Position numbers and translations under genes: made by a program
Notes under the pieces: model-generated
The model's database searches: none
Told to the model about the DNA's origin: nothing
What the model saw: the letters and a program-made list of their open reading frames with translations, nothing else
Assembly: GCA_037952775.1 (NCBI GenBank)
Contig: JBANAY010000001.1
Coordinates: forward strand, 2,418,001-2,482,000
Source of the DNA: Clonostachys chloroleuca
Taxonomy: Eukaryota; Ascomycota; Sordariomycetes; Hypocreales; Bionectriaceae
Reading direction: 5' to 3'
Length of the DNA: 64,000 nucleotides
Shown here: positions 39,363 to 50,246 of the stretch, piece after piece
Numbering within the stretch: the first letter of the stretch is position 1
How the letters are laid out: each line of letters opens with the position of its first letter

Positions 39363-40558
39363 CTAATTCCCCTCCTCAGCTATCCGGAAAATCAATCGCT
39401 CGCCACTGACGGCCCGCGCTCTCAGCAGGTCGAGCGCATTCTGGGCCCTCTCGACCATGTCCTTGCCCTCCACAACTCGGTAGTTGTTGGGGTGGACGAC
39501 GCCCTGCTCGACTAGGGCTGGGATGATCTCAGGTTGGAGATGCTCCTTGAAGAATTCGTTCTAAGAATCTCCATGTTAGTATATTTCGCACAATTCATGG
39601 ATTGAAGGTTTGGTGGGCAGGCTTACTTCGAGGTAGAAATGGGTGCGCACACCCCGAGGAATAACACCCTCAGCCCACTGGCCGACAAGGACCTTGGACA
39701 CGTCCATCTCATACTCTGGCTCCTCATCCTCGGTGGCGTCCTTGATGATGACGGGCAACATGATGGCCACCTTGGTTCCCTTCTGCGCAATCTTGCTCAG
39801 GGGCTCCAGAGTCCCCTTGACGGAGCCGATGCAGTCAATGATGCTGGGGATTTGGGGCTCCCCCGTCCCTTGACGTGGTCGAGGATCGCCGCCTCGACGC
39901 CGGGCTTGGTGTAGTCCCACACGGCGGTGGCCCCGATGCTCTTCAGGTACTCGTGGTGTTTGCTGCTAGCCGTGACGAGGATGTTGGTGTACCCCCAGTG
40001 TCGGAGGACCTGGATGGCGTAGATGCCCACACTGCTGCTCCCGCCCCAGATGAGGATGGGCTCGTCCGCAGCGGCCGGCCTCCACCCACCCTGCGGGATC
40101 GGCCAGGGTATCTCGAGGTCGAGGTCCTTAGTGATGGTGTGGAACGCAGTCACGAGATTGACGGGGATGGTGACGGCCTGCTCCATGCTCAGGGACTTGG
40201 GGATCCTGGAGGCGAGGTACGCGGGGATCGTGATGTACTCCTGGTGGTTCGCCTCTGACCCGCCGTGGAACGCGAAGACCATGACCTTATCGCCGACTTT
40301 CAGGCCCTTGAGGTCGCCGGACGGGCCGACCTGGACGACCTCCCCGGCCGCGCCGCCGTTGCCCATGAGGCTGGGGTAGGAGGGGATGAGCAGGCCGCCG
40401 TCGGCCCTGTGAAGGTCGAGGGGCGTCGAGGCCGTCCAGTGGACTTTGACTAGGATCTGGCCGGCGGCGGGGGGCACGACGGGGGAGGAGATTTGGATGA
40501 GAGGTGTGCGCTTGGCGGGGAGGGCCACGGCCTTTTGGGTTGTGGGGAGAGAGGACAT
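39363..40558 (-). CDS. MDR-family zinc-type/enoyl reductase-like oxidoreductase, apparent -1 frameshift
   Basis: Exons 40558-39627 and 39560-39363, with a 66-bp intron, encode about 376 residues if one base is added. The N-terminal GroES-like fold carries ILVKVHWTASTPLDLHRADG and the GDKVMVFAFHGG segment. The Rossmann fold carries the nucleotide-binding WGGSSSVG near residue 190. The Cys and Glu zinc ligands of classical alcohol dehydrogenases are not seen. This fits the zinc-free quinone/enoyl-reductase branch, the ToxD/trans-acting ER type common in fungi. Reading fails at a run of five C (plus strand 39860-39864). Upstream the frame reads to ILDHVKGR, and downstream homologous sequence (PQIPSIIDCIGSV) continues one frame away. 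A sixth C would restore it. NADPH-dependent reduction is expected, but the substrate is unknown. No polyketide synthase is nearby. Confidence 0.78.
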
Positions 40559-41225
40559 GGCTGGCTGTTTGTTGAGATGATGATGAGTGATAGGTTGTAT
40601 GGCACTTATTTACTTGATATTGTATGATTATATCTGGACTGGATATACGAAAGGGTTGATTAACTGGTGAACGGGACCTCTGCCTTTATATACCCATCTA
40701 TGTACGCACATCTTATACATGACAAGTACGTCACTATCTTATTGAAGCTCCTTGATTATTCACATGTGGATTTGAGTGCGCATACTCGGAGTTTGGTCAG
40801 TTAACGGCCGCGATTACCTAAACGAGGAAAAATCCATTCATTTATCCTCCCGATCAGCTGAAAAAATCCATTTATGTATCCTCCCGATCAGCTTTCCATG
40901 ACAAGCTTTCTGCAAGCTGGGCCCCGGATTTATAACAAGTGTCGAGTTCATGTTGGATCAATCGCCAAACCTGGTCGATTTCCTTTTTAGGAAATTGTCC
41001 GAAAGAGGAAACGCACCTTCATTCGGTAGCAGCCGAATGGATGATCTTCAACTGAAATCTTTCTAGATACTTCTAGATATTAATCAACATTTCTACGTTT
41101 GTTGGTAAAGAGGCATATGATATTGTCACATGTTGAGCATGACGGGTGGAACAGGCTAGTGATTGGCATAATAGCGGTGTTTATTGTTCGATAATTTAGT
41201 AAAATAAGCCTAATTCTCCTCTCGT
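40559..41225. other. intergenic with a two-copy tandem repeat
   Basis: Upstream of the oxidoreductase start and downstream of the pseudokinase-like gene. It contains the 33/34-bp tandem duplication listed separately. Otherwise it is AT-rich with no coding frame. Confidence 0.6.
40827..40893 (+). repeat. 33/34-bp tandem duplication
   Basis: Copy 1 (40827-40859) and copy 2 (40860-40893) are adjacent. Both contain GAAAAATCCATT-like starts and end in ATCCTCCCGATCAGCT. They differ by one inserted A and two substitutions. The repeat lies about 270 bp upstream of the oxidoreductase start codon, so it could duplicate a promoter element, but function is not shown. Confidence 0.85.
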
Positions 41226-42206
41226 CTACTTGCTCTCATGCTGCTCGTCTTTCTCCCAGACCTGTGCATATTTCAAAGACGGCTCAAATTCGAGCACAAA
41301 CTCGCCGTTTTCCTCGACCTTATCCTTCAGAGCTCCCGCCAGACGGTCCTCTTCGGCAGCGAACCATTTCTTACGCGCCCATTCCTCATCAGATTCGTCA
41401 TCCTCGCGAATTTCGCATCGACCGAGGCCAGTCATGCAGACGCGATATTCGCCGCCCTCCTTAGGCACGACGATAAACTGCTCAGGCGTTACGCCTCGGT
41501 GAAGAATCCCTTCTCCGTCGAGCACATGAACGAGATTGATAGCTTTGTCGAAGATTCCCTGCCATGACGACTGTGGTGCATGGTTGGTGACATCAGCCAG
41601 GGAGAATCCCTCGAGGTGCTCCAGGAGGAGGCCTCGAACTTGGAATAGGCCCTTCGGCAGAGATTCCAGGAAGTTGGATGGGCGCACATCGAGCGTGACA
41701 TCTCCAAGAAACAGTGGCACCAGGTCGCCTTGGTACTTTGACAGGATGGAATAAACCTGCCTCTCCCTGTGAAAAGAGGTGATGCATTCATTCCAAAGGA
41801 ACGCTTCGTCATCCGCGTAGTCGCGGTGGCTTTCAGTCTTTCTATAGTATCCTGGCTCGGTGTGCAGCTTGTATAGAAGCCGCCCGATGTTGCCGTTGGA
41901 GATACCTTCAATCAAGGCTCGTTCCCTGTGCTGGCCCCAGAGGCCAACACAGTTATTCGATCGGAGATCGTGGACGTGTCTCCGATCGAAGAGCTTCAAA
42001 AAAGCCTCTTCGGACTTGCCTAGCGAACTGGGCTGGTCTTCCTGGCCGAGGCGATTGATCATTTCAACGACCATTCCGCAGGACGAGGTCCAGGCCTCAG
42101 CGTGTCGGGTCACCAACAATTCCAGGTCGGACTGTTCCGGGTTGGAACAATCGACTCGGATGGTTTGACCCAAAGGGTAGGCTCCGTTGTTATTCTGGGA
42201 AGACAT
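41226..42206 (-). CDS. protein-kinase-like fold protein, probably a pseudokinase
   Basis: A single-exon 326-residue protein. It has the general plan of fungal kinase-like proteins: a possible beta-3 lysine in AFLKLFDRR (Lys71), a hinge-like LLLEHLEGFSL at 193-203, and a catalytic-loop-like HRGVTPEQFIV at 236-246. The usual Asp of the HRD/HxD motif is replaced by Gly. The metal-binding DFG position appears as TGLG (259-262). It is therefore unlikely to transfer phosphate in the canonical way. The C-terminus is acidic and charged. Codon use is less GC-biased than in the conserved genes of the window. It sits beside the VIT/VWA and HeLo-like genes, where kinase-like proteins could act as effectors or scaffolds. 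That link is inferred from position only. Confidence 0.62.
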   Translation of the reverse strand: MSSQNNNGAYPLGQTIRVDCSNPEQSDLELLVTRHAEAWTSSCGMVVEMINRLGQEDQPSSLGKSEEAFLKLFDRRHVHDLRSNNCVGLWGQHRERALIEGISNGNIGRLLYKLHTEPGYYRKTESHRDYADDEAFLWNECITSFHRERQVYSILSKYQGDLVPLFLGDVTLDVRPSNFLESLPKGLFQVRGLLLEHLEGFSLADVTNHAPQSSWQGIFDKAINLVHVLDGEGILHRGVTPEQFIVVPKEGGEYRVCMTGLGRCEIREDDESDEEWARKKWFAAEEDRLAGALKDKVEENGEFVLEFEPSLKYAQVWEKDEQHESK

Positions 42207-43432
42207 TTTGTTTCAAAGCTACTCAGTCGATATTGAATTCAAATGTGGTCGAGTTTGCTTGCCAGAGTGAGTGCCTGGGAAGGAAGTATAGTGAATGTAC
42301 GGGAGATTTCTCGAATTTTATAGACTCTGCAGCCCTTGCTCAAGTCTCTGGAACTCCCTGGGTGGCAAAAAGAGTCTTCATTTACTGGTGACTGAGTAAT
42401 TGGGAACAAAGCAGCCGGGCTTCTTATTTCACGGCCTTTATCTAGCCGATGCACTGACTACAAAGATGGACCTTGAATGTCAAAGTACGAAAGGTTTATA
42501 AATGTATTCATTTGTCGCTAGAGAGGCCTAAGATTGTCGAGGTGTACTTATCATCGCCTGCATCGACAGAAGAATGGTGGATAAACATAACCAGTGTTTT
42601 TTTGAATAATGGTGCTTATAATCAACTCTATAGATGGATATTCCGTGATCGTCCTAGATGAAGCGCCTTGATTTGGAAAGGAGGGGGTAAAGCGCAAGGC
42701 TGAAGGTCTCGTGTATTTATCATCGGCGAGTTGTTACTGCTTCAATATGCGTTGGAAGTGAAAAATCGAGCTATGTGAGTCTTCTATGTTGCTTGCTTCA
42801 CGCATTCCAGTCTCAGAAAGAGCAAGATGGTTTCCTTTCTTCCGATACCTTACATACAAGTTCCCTGAGCATGGCAATTAACAAGAGCCCCTGTGGCGCC
42901 GTGGTCAGCGCGCTCCGATGACGCCTGCCCGTGATGTACTCACACTGATGATCAGGCCAACTGTAGGTGTATCCCCTCCCTTAAGAAAGAGGGGAGAGCA
43001 TGTACATCACATTGCACGGATGGCAGCAGGAGAGTCCTCGGCTCGAATCCGAGCAGAAGTTTCTTCTTTTACTTTTTGTTTTCTTTCACTTGACAAAACT
43101 CATTGGGGGGCCAACTTGTTGGCTTTACTCTTTTTGCCTATTCAATGCCGAGATGTATTACCTGCGATAGAACCAGCAGAATGAAATGAGGTGATGGCCT
43201 TTTTAGTATTCCTCGTCATCAATCAGTCCAGATGGATGTCCCGTCAGCCCTGAGACTGGCAGCAGGTCCATCTTTGGCTACTGACCTAGGTTGAATCTGA
43301 TGTCTGATACTATGTCTACCATGCGGGCTCTGATTTCTGATTGATTCCATTTCAAGAAACTTAAGACGCGTTGATCCGGAAATGGCTGACGCAGAGGCAT
43401 AAACGGGCTGAATGTCTTGCAAGGGGTACTAT
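42207..43432. other. intergenic with a tRNA-like structure
   Basis: No coding frame is supported between the pseudokinase-like gene and the 3' end of the VIT/VWA gene. It contains the tRNA-like or SINE-like sequence at 42887-43061 listed separately. Confidence 0.5.
42887..43061 (+). ncRNA. tRNA-like sequence with long structured insert (SINE or tRNA pseudogene?)
   Basis: The 5' part resembles a tRNA acceptor and D-arm (GCCCCTG, TG, GCGC stem, CGTGGTCA loop, GCGC stem). The 3' part has a perfect T-arm, CTCGG-CTCGAAT-CCGAG at 43037-43053, equal to a Pol III B-box, followed by T-runs suited to Pol III termination. Between them are about 95 bases with a nested hairpin (GTGATGTAC at 42931-42939 with GTACATCAC at 43002-43010, and an inner CCCCT/AGGGG stem). 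The acceptor 3' strand CAGAAGT pairs only partly with GCCCCTG. Three transitions would make it perfect. The anticodon cannot be assigned. A degenerate intron-bearing tRNA or a tRNA-derived SINE are the options. Confidence 0.35.
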
Positions 43433-46400
43433 CTAGTCTGATGGTGCAATCTCAATTACTCGGCGAGCCTGCCGAGTCACCGGGGATGACTTCTGAGGAT
43501 CCCCAGTCCCATCCCCTCCAGGAGCGATTGTTTGATCATCGTGAGTATTTTGGGGATCTTTATCGGCTTGACCACGTAGAAATATCTTCCGCAGGCGTTT
43601 GGCAGCTTGTTTTGCATACAGTGAGGCCTTCGAATATGTGACTTGCCTACTGGGTTTGCGATCTTTCTGTTCAAGCGACAGGCTGACCTGATCCAGCGGA
43701 GACCTTACATCCCGCAGCGCGTCACGGAAGGCTTCCATGTCATGACCAGTACCTCGCTCAGGGGCGCCTTTGATATAAGTGAAAGCCTTGGAATGCATCA
43801 TGTGCCAGAGCTGCTTTTGGGGTGCAAAATGAAGCTCTAGAACGACGATCACAGCGATCATGAAGTAGATAGACCTAGGGAGCGTGGGATCGGCTAGACT
43901 AGCAACGACATCAAATGTGTCTTGCCCGAGAAGACGAACGAATTCCTCATCTGTGGCGAATTCGAATGAACCATCAAAATGCTGATGACCCAATAATTGT
44001 TCAAGGAAAATTTGTTTTCGGTCGCCCTTCAATGAAGTCATATTCGCATCTGATTGTAATCCAATCTCTGCATTTATTGGCAATGAGGATTCGCAGACCT
44101 TTAGGTGTTCGAGTAGTGTAATGTCAACGCTCGCTCTCTTCAGGCTTGGATTCAAGCCATTGAAGCCACCTCTATGTAGAGGCCTGCCCGGGGGCCTGCT
44201 CATGGCAACCTCGCTAGCTGGAGTCTTGCTGCCCTGGGTGACCGTCCCGCATTTTTGGAGGAAGGAATGGAGCATGACACTTGAGGCCATTTGCGGGCCT
44301 CTTTTCTCCAATAAATTTGGAGTTTTCCTGCTGCAAGAAATAGCAACTAATGAGTCTCTTGGGCGCTCAAGTGCCTTTGTCTGTTCGCCTAGAAAGAAAC
44401 TGGTCCATTTCGAGGCAAGAGACCACTTGCAGGCTAGAGTCTCAGCTTCACTGACGAGGAGAGAATAATCAATCTCGGTTGACCCCATATTATAACTACT
44501 TCGCCCATGTTCAAGATCGTCTAACAGAGAACGTGCTGCAAGTTTGTGAATGGTTGTGTCACGGCCCTGAAGAATCTGCAGAGGAAATCTTTGTTCCGAC
44601 TCTGTTCCATCAGGTAAGGTGATGGTAAGCATGAGACTTCGAAAGTCCTTGGTCATCTCCGAGTCAAACAGCATATAGACACGATTGCGAACAAAAGGGT
44701 TGAGGTTCTTGAGTTCACATGGAGACATGGCGCTCCTCGGACAATCAATTACTTGACCACGTTAGTCCTGATGCAACCAATTGTATGAGGGATTCGCTGA
44801 GAAGATCAGGAAGAATTTACCTTTGCCATCATACGTTTCGAGGAATATTTTCACTTCCACAATCGGGTCGTTTTCCACCGACGCAGCTGCCATAGACAAT
44901 AGCTTGCTTTCCCAGCTGTTTTGCTCACTCGCTGGGACAACTTCTGCATATCCGCCTCCCATGCTGGCGATGCCCTCCACGAGAGCGTGAGAAACCTGCT
45001 CGCCTACTCCGAGACAGAAGAAGCGAATGCAATTACCTGATGCTTTCCTCGCGTCCCTCACCGTCGCTAGTAGTTCGTCGAGCCGCCAGACTTGCCCGTC
45101 AGTAAGAATAATGATGTCCGTCCACATCCCAGTGTCTCTGGACCCTAGCATCGATTTGACAGCGTCAAGAATCTCAGTTCCTCCCATATCGGCATTGATA
45201 GAGGATGATACATACGCCAAAGCTGCTTCAAGGCTTTGCCCTGAATACTGCACCGACTGGGGACACCAAGTTGTATAGGTTGAACCGAAACGTGCAATGT
45301 TGAATTTATTTCCCAGTGGAATGCCTTTGAGGAAGAAATTCATGGCTGATTTGAGGGAATCTACTTTATCCTCCATCGAACCGGATTGGTCAACAAGAAA
45401 GAGAATCTCCCTCTGACGAGGTGGGGTTTTTGATATCTGATTTAGAAGCCCGGGCGGGAGAATTGCCATCAAAGCTGGCTGGTTAGGATCTATTGGGTGG
45501 TGTTCAATCCAGGCCTCAGGAGCAGCCTTTCCTTTATCGACATCAACCTCTATTTCCAAGGCAAAATCTTTGTCAAGGAACATAGGGCCCTGGACCAGCT
45601 GGACTAGTGATGCTTGGCCTGAGAGTACCTTGCCAGACGGTTCACCGGCTAGGTCTGCCCAGCTGTTCGCAGCTCGAACCTCAGCCCACTCCTCAACCTT
45701 AATTTTGTGAGTAGAGCTTCGAATCGTGTGGATGGCACGAGAATCTAGAACTTTGATGTTGAGAGTAAGTCCTTGCTTGGTATCTGTGGTGGCTGTCCCT
45801 GCGAATCTTGGTTGCTGTCCGTATCGGCTGGCAATACAAGTTGGGATGGTAAATGTAAATGACTCCTTATTCTTGTTATCAGAGACCAAGTGATACTTCA
45901 GCAAAGTGATGTAGGATATCTTGACCGTCACTCTTGTATCTGGGGGAATGTTTCCTAGTGTAGCGCTGAAGATCTCTGTTGTGTTCTGCTCTAGCAGACC
46001 GGCCATCTGGCCGGCAGCAATATGGTCATTGAAGGCCCCTTGGGCCTCTTTCTTGGGTTTCACAGTTCCTTTCAATACCCTTGACCCTATCTGACAGGTA
46101 AATTCTGTCACACTGCATCCAGTCGGAAGAGGGAACGTGTATGTTCCTTGAGGGATAAGTACAGTGGAGTTGTTCCAGAACACTTGGGTGACCTGAACAC
46201 TAGCAGTGTCCTGCACAATAGATGCATCGATTTCGATTGACCTAGGTGCAAGCAGGTTCCGGGCTCCTTCTTCTGTTGTGAGATCTGGTACTTGCATAGG
46301 CTTTGTCACAACCGGTAGCTTTTCGGGTTGAGCCTGTACGTCTTTAATGACATGAAGCGTGGCAGGTCCAGTGGTACCAGGTTTGTTAGAAGTTGTGTCA

Positions 46401-46540
46401 CATTTTCTGGTTCCCAGATTCCCCCTTTGACGCTGCAGCTCGCGTGGGAGTGGCTCACGAGGGTCCCAAGATATGGTAGGTCCGAAGATACTCATTTTTG
46501 CCGATGTTTTTGCCGATGTTTCTATTTTTTTTCCCTCCAA
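43433..46540 (-). CDS. VIT and von Willebrand A domain protein
   Basis: Two exons, 46540-44821 and 44751-43433, with a 69-bp intron containing ACTAAC, give 1012 residues. An alternative start 15 codons downstream (MSIFGPTISW) is equally plausible. A Pro/Thr-rich leader is followed by a VIT domain (about 85-240: VQVTQVFWNN, GTYTFPLPTGCSVTEFTC, LLEQNTTEIFSATLGNIPP). The VWA domain (about 378-560) has an intact metal-ion-dependent adhesion site, DQSGS with Asp384, Ser386 and Ser388, plus the downstream GGTEIL and ILTDGQ segments. The C-terminal half includes the family's DGSFEFATDEEF motif and ends in a basic tail. There is no signal peptide, so it is cytosolic. VIT/VWA proteins mediate protein-protein contacts, but the role in fungi is unknown. 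It is divergent from the HeLo-like gene across about 350 bp, suggesting shared control. Confidence 0.85.
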
Positions 46541-46862
46541 GTTTTGTTGTAAGAACCTTGAAGAGAATGAAGTGCTGTCTCTCGATGGGAGAAGCCACGT
46601 TTTTAAGGAAGCTTGCGAACCACGATGAGGCAGAAAGCGCCTTGCATGACGTAGTTGTGCAGGCGAACAGGTCGATGTGTTGTCTCAGAGAGAGTCATTC
46701 GTGGCGAAGCATGAGACTGAAACAGAAATGCAGATAGTTCTAGCAGCTAGACCTTAGATTTTCGACCCATGATCATTTATTGATCGGCTTCTCGTCTTCC
46801 ATTTTTCAAAGGACATTCAAAGAATTCATTATAATTACAACCCCATCAAGCAACTCCAGAAG
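46541..46862. promoter_or_regulatory. divergent promoter of VIT/VWA and HeLo-like genes
   Basis: A compact region of about 320-350 bp between two oppositely oriented starts must carry both promoters. It is AT-rich on the right side. No named regulatory site was recognised. Confidence 0.5.
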
Positions 46863-46897
46863 ATGAATTTTCATTTGGGATCGGCGACGCTTTCCTC

Positions 46898-49226
46898 ATG
46901 TCCAAGCTGGCGTGGAACGTCGCGCAGGTTCTCACGAAGGGTCGCAAGTCAGCACCGAGAGAGTTCCATGAATTAGAAGACCAGCTGTATTCTCTGGTCG
47001 CCGCTCTGACAGCCTTGAAAAATGCTTTTAATAGTCAAGACACCCCAAATTCAGCAGAAAACAGTTCTACGCCCCAAACTGATCTTATCGGAGAAGAAGA
47101 CCTCGGTGAGGCTTTGAAAAAGGTCCTGACAAGTTGCGGCAGAACATTAAAGCACTTAGAGGAAACAATGAGAAAATACGGTGCCATGGTTGAACCACAT
47201 GACGCGAATGGGACAACAATGAGCAAATGGGCAAAGGTGTTGGCTAAAGTCTACAAAAAGATTGCCTGGACAACAGAAAAGGGCAATCTAGACTCGTTGA
47301 GGAGTCAAATAACGATCCACACCAACAGCTTAGATTTGATTCTTGGGGTGATAAGCAAGTAGGTCAAGTCTACTCGCAAGCTGCCAGTATGTACCCAACA
47401 GCCCAAACTAACATCATCTACGCAGCTCCCGCGCGAAGCGCATCGAAAGAGTCCTACATGAGAACTCTCATATGATGAAAGAAATATATGATTGGTTCAG
47501 CGAAAGCATGAATCATACTAAGATCGAGGTCCACGGAAAACCCCACCGTCCACCGGCGACACCCAACCCAGCTCCTCCGCCAACTACCTTCGAAGTTTGT
47601 CTCGGCCAAGACGTGGGTGGAACAAGAGTGATCTGTTCCCGTGCGAGCCTCCATGAACACTGGAATTTGGGGGTTTCAAGAGAAAATTTGGATGATCAAT
47701 ATCCCTTGTTCACTTGTCATTGCAGCTTATTATCGGGGGTGAATCAGGGCGGCCATTCCTCCGCGCTCTCTATATATGCATGTGAGTGTTCTCCTTTCGA
47801 CAAAGCATATACAAAATTACTGAGTTATATGCAGTTTCTCCATTCACATTCCCTTTCAGTCTCGTTGGGTCCCAGAAATCATGGATGCTTTACAAGGTTG
47901 TTGATACTTTGCATAACACAATGGTGGCAATGATCATCCGGAACGTACCATTGAACTGTAAGATCGATGTTCCACTCAATCTGATTTACACTAAATATCA
48001 TTTCCTTGCAGACATACAAAAGTTTGAGCAGACATTTATTCGTACACTTTCTGAAGCCAAAGCAGAACTCATGTTTTCGCGAAGCATGAACAACATGCTT
48101 GCCCATGTCGAACCCCACACGCAACAAGCCTACGTATTGAACCTACGAGGGTAAGAGATCTCTATCATGTATCTATGAGGATCATAACATCTAACTAGCA
48201 TCTATGTAGCAACGTAAGCAGCGCAGGAGAGGACTTTGAATCCATTACGTTTACTGTAGGAACCAGAACCTACAGGAGAAGCATGATCAAGGGCGTCGAC
48301 CTCCTACACTACAGAGCTGTGAAAACCAAGTTCAACTCGCCCTCAAGCACTACTGAAGTGCAAAATCCGTTCTGTGACTATGCTGAAATCCTTCTGTTCT
48401 ATGATGGGACTGTGGACATGACACTTGGAGATATCTCACGAAACCTTCTTCAAGGTAGAAATCACGGCCAAGTAAAACTTTGAGAAGAATTACGCTCATG
48501 ATAAATCAGTGAGAAGCAATACGTCCGTGTCGTTCTTCGAGCAAGAGGCCCAGGTCACAATTCGAAAGATCAAGTGTCTAGGGTACTCCAACGAAGCTTG
48601 TACCAGCACAATCGAAAGTGTTGGTGTCAATCTGCAATTTGCTAGAACAGAAAGTACGATAAATTACTATGGATAGACCAGTCTGGATGCTCTGCTGACT
48701 GCTGTCCTAGCCGCGAGAGACTTCTACGACAAGCTCGAGGCCATGCGCTTGGAACTTTTTGCCCTCAGCCTAGAGTACCCGCAGAAAGAAGAGAATGTTG
48801 TTTTGCATCTGTGAGATACTCCTTCTGCCCAGTCTGGTCTAGAACTCATGTGGTGATGAATAGGCAAACAGCGCAGGTCCAAACTGACGACATCTATATT
48901 ACTGACGCAGAAATATTCATTGTGCGGAATTCCTCGGGCCGCTTCCGAATGATGATACTAAGCCGGAATCGATGTTCGATACTGAGCCAAGTCTGTGAGT
49001 TGCTGAAATATCTTGAAGAAACACGACCTATGAATCACTGCTGACCTATGAAGTGGCGAACGATTTTTTTACCCAACCCAACGGCCGCCCCAATTTTAGA
49101 TCACCAACCTACCTCGTTCAGCTACAAGGCCAAGGGGAACGGAAAATCTATAAATATGAGGGACTAAACACACTGAACTTTCACAGTGTCCAAGGTGGGT
49201 TACCATGGACTGCAAAGGAGTTTTAA
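46898..49226 (+). CDS. nine-exon protein with STAND/HeLo-like N-terminal domain
   Basis: Exons: 46898-47358, 47426-47781, 47835-47957, 48012-48150, 48210-48454, 48510-48653, 48711-48810, 48864-48994 and 49054-49226. They give 623 residues. Every junction is GT-AG and keeps frame. The helical N-terminus (to about 190: KLAWNVAQVLTKGRK, YSLVAALTALKNAF, LKHLEETMRKYG, IAWTTEKGNLDSLRSQITIHTNSLDLILG) closely resembles the N-terminal domain found on fungal STAND/NLR proteins (Helo_like_N type). No NACHT or repeat domain follows. Instead there is a Pro-rich linker and a beta-rich C-terminal half unknown to me (AEIFIVRNSSGRFRMMILSR, PTYLVQLQGQGERKIYKYEG). Upstream, the frame reads FSFGIGDAFL directly before the chosen Met, the usual family start. 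It can be reached from the ATG at 46863 only with one extra T, so the true start is probably there. Intron 3 (54 bp) is a multiple of three. Confidence 0.72.
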
Positions 49227-50246
49227 ATACCAATGGCCCAGCTAATGACTTTTGGGGTAGCGGAGAGAATGTTTGACCTGGGCCGTCTTGCGATTTCTGA
49301 TTCGAACTCCACCAAACAAATCGAAAACTCCACATGAAGGAAGTATGGAAGTATTATTGCGTTAAGATGAGAGTCCGTTGCTGGAGCCCCCCCAAGCATG
49401 CTTGTCTAGGGAATCATGATAATCCAACTTCACTTGAAGACTGAACCCTATCCCGTGTCTAATACCTTATGTTTGTTTCCATGCCTTGCGCGAGGAGGTT
49501 TGGCGATATGATTTTCAAAGAAGACATCCTTTGGTTCCAAACGCGGCATCCGTTCTGAGTAGGTGAATACTCGTCGTCATATTTTATTCGAATATTAAGA
49601 TAAGTCCTCGCTTAAAAAGGCAGGAAAGTGCACGTTGGGCTTTAGGACACCTTCCAACTGATGATCGGTACATGGATAAAGAATGAAATTCGAGGACCTA
49701 AGATGTAAGCTTAAGTATTGAGGCAAACCACCACAGGTAAGCTCTTCTCAAGATTGTATTGGATTCTTAGAGAGCCCTAGGTTTCATGCGTTCCTTTTGA
49801 ACAATGCTAGTATACCTGGCTCCTGATTTACCACCTTTTGGACAAATTGAACGAAGAATTCCTGCCTGGACGCACGAGCCCAAGTTGGGGAAATGTGGTA
49901 AGCAATAAGGCAGGCGGCTCGAGCGGTAGGTTTTGTCAGTGACTGTTGGCAAGGCAGACATATCAAACGCGGCAACACTTGATTGGCTGATCTGACGAAA
50001 ATGCAACGCAGCCTTACGTAGGTATGTGCCAAAACCTGACGTCGAAACCTGACGCCGAAATCTGATGCCAAAATCTGACCCCAGAGCCCGCCCGGCGCAC
50101 ATCAATGTCTGGCCCGAGACGGTCCTTCCTGGTACCTTACAAGTATAAAAGACATCTTGAAGTACGCATTTCTCTCCTTCTCCTTATACGCTTCCAGGAA
50201 CAAAGACAATCGACATTGAACATCAAGACAGTGTTGAATGTGAACC
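49227..50246. other. intergenic, 1.0 kb, with a minisatellite
   Basis: No supported coding frame. It contains the four-copy 13-bp repeat listed separately, about 160 bp before the Clr5-ankyrin start. Confidence 0.6.
50032..50083 (+). repeat. 4 x 13-bp minisatellite
   Basis: Four adjacent 13-base units follow the pattern AAAYCTGAYGYCR (AAACCTGACGTCG, AAACCTGACGCCG, AAATCTGATGCCA, AAATCTGACCCCA). Differences between units are mostly C/T or G/A transitions. It lies in the promoter region of the Clr5-ankyrin gene. Confidence 0.85.
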
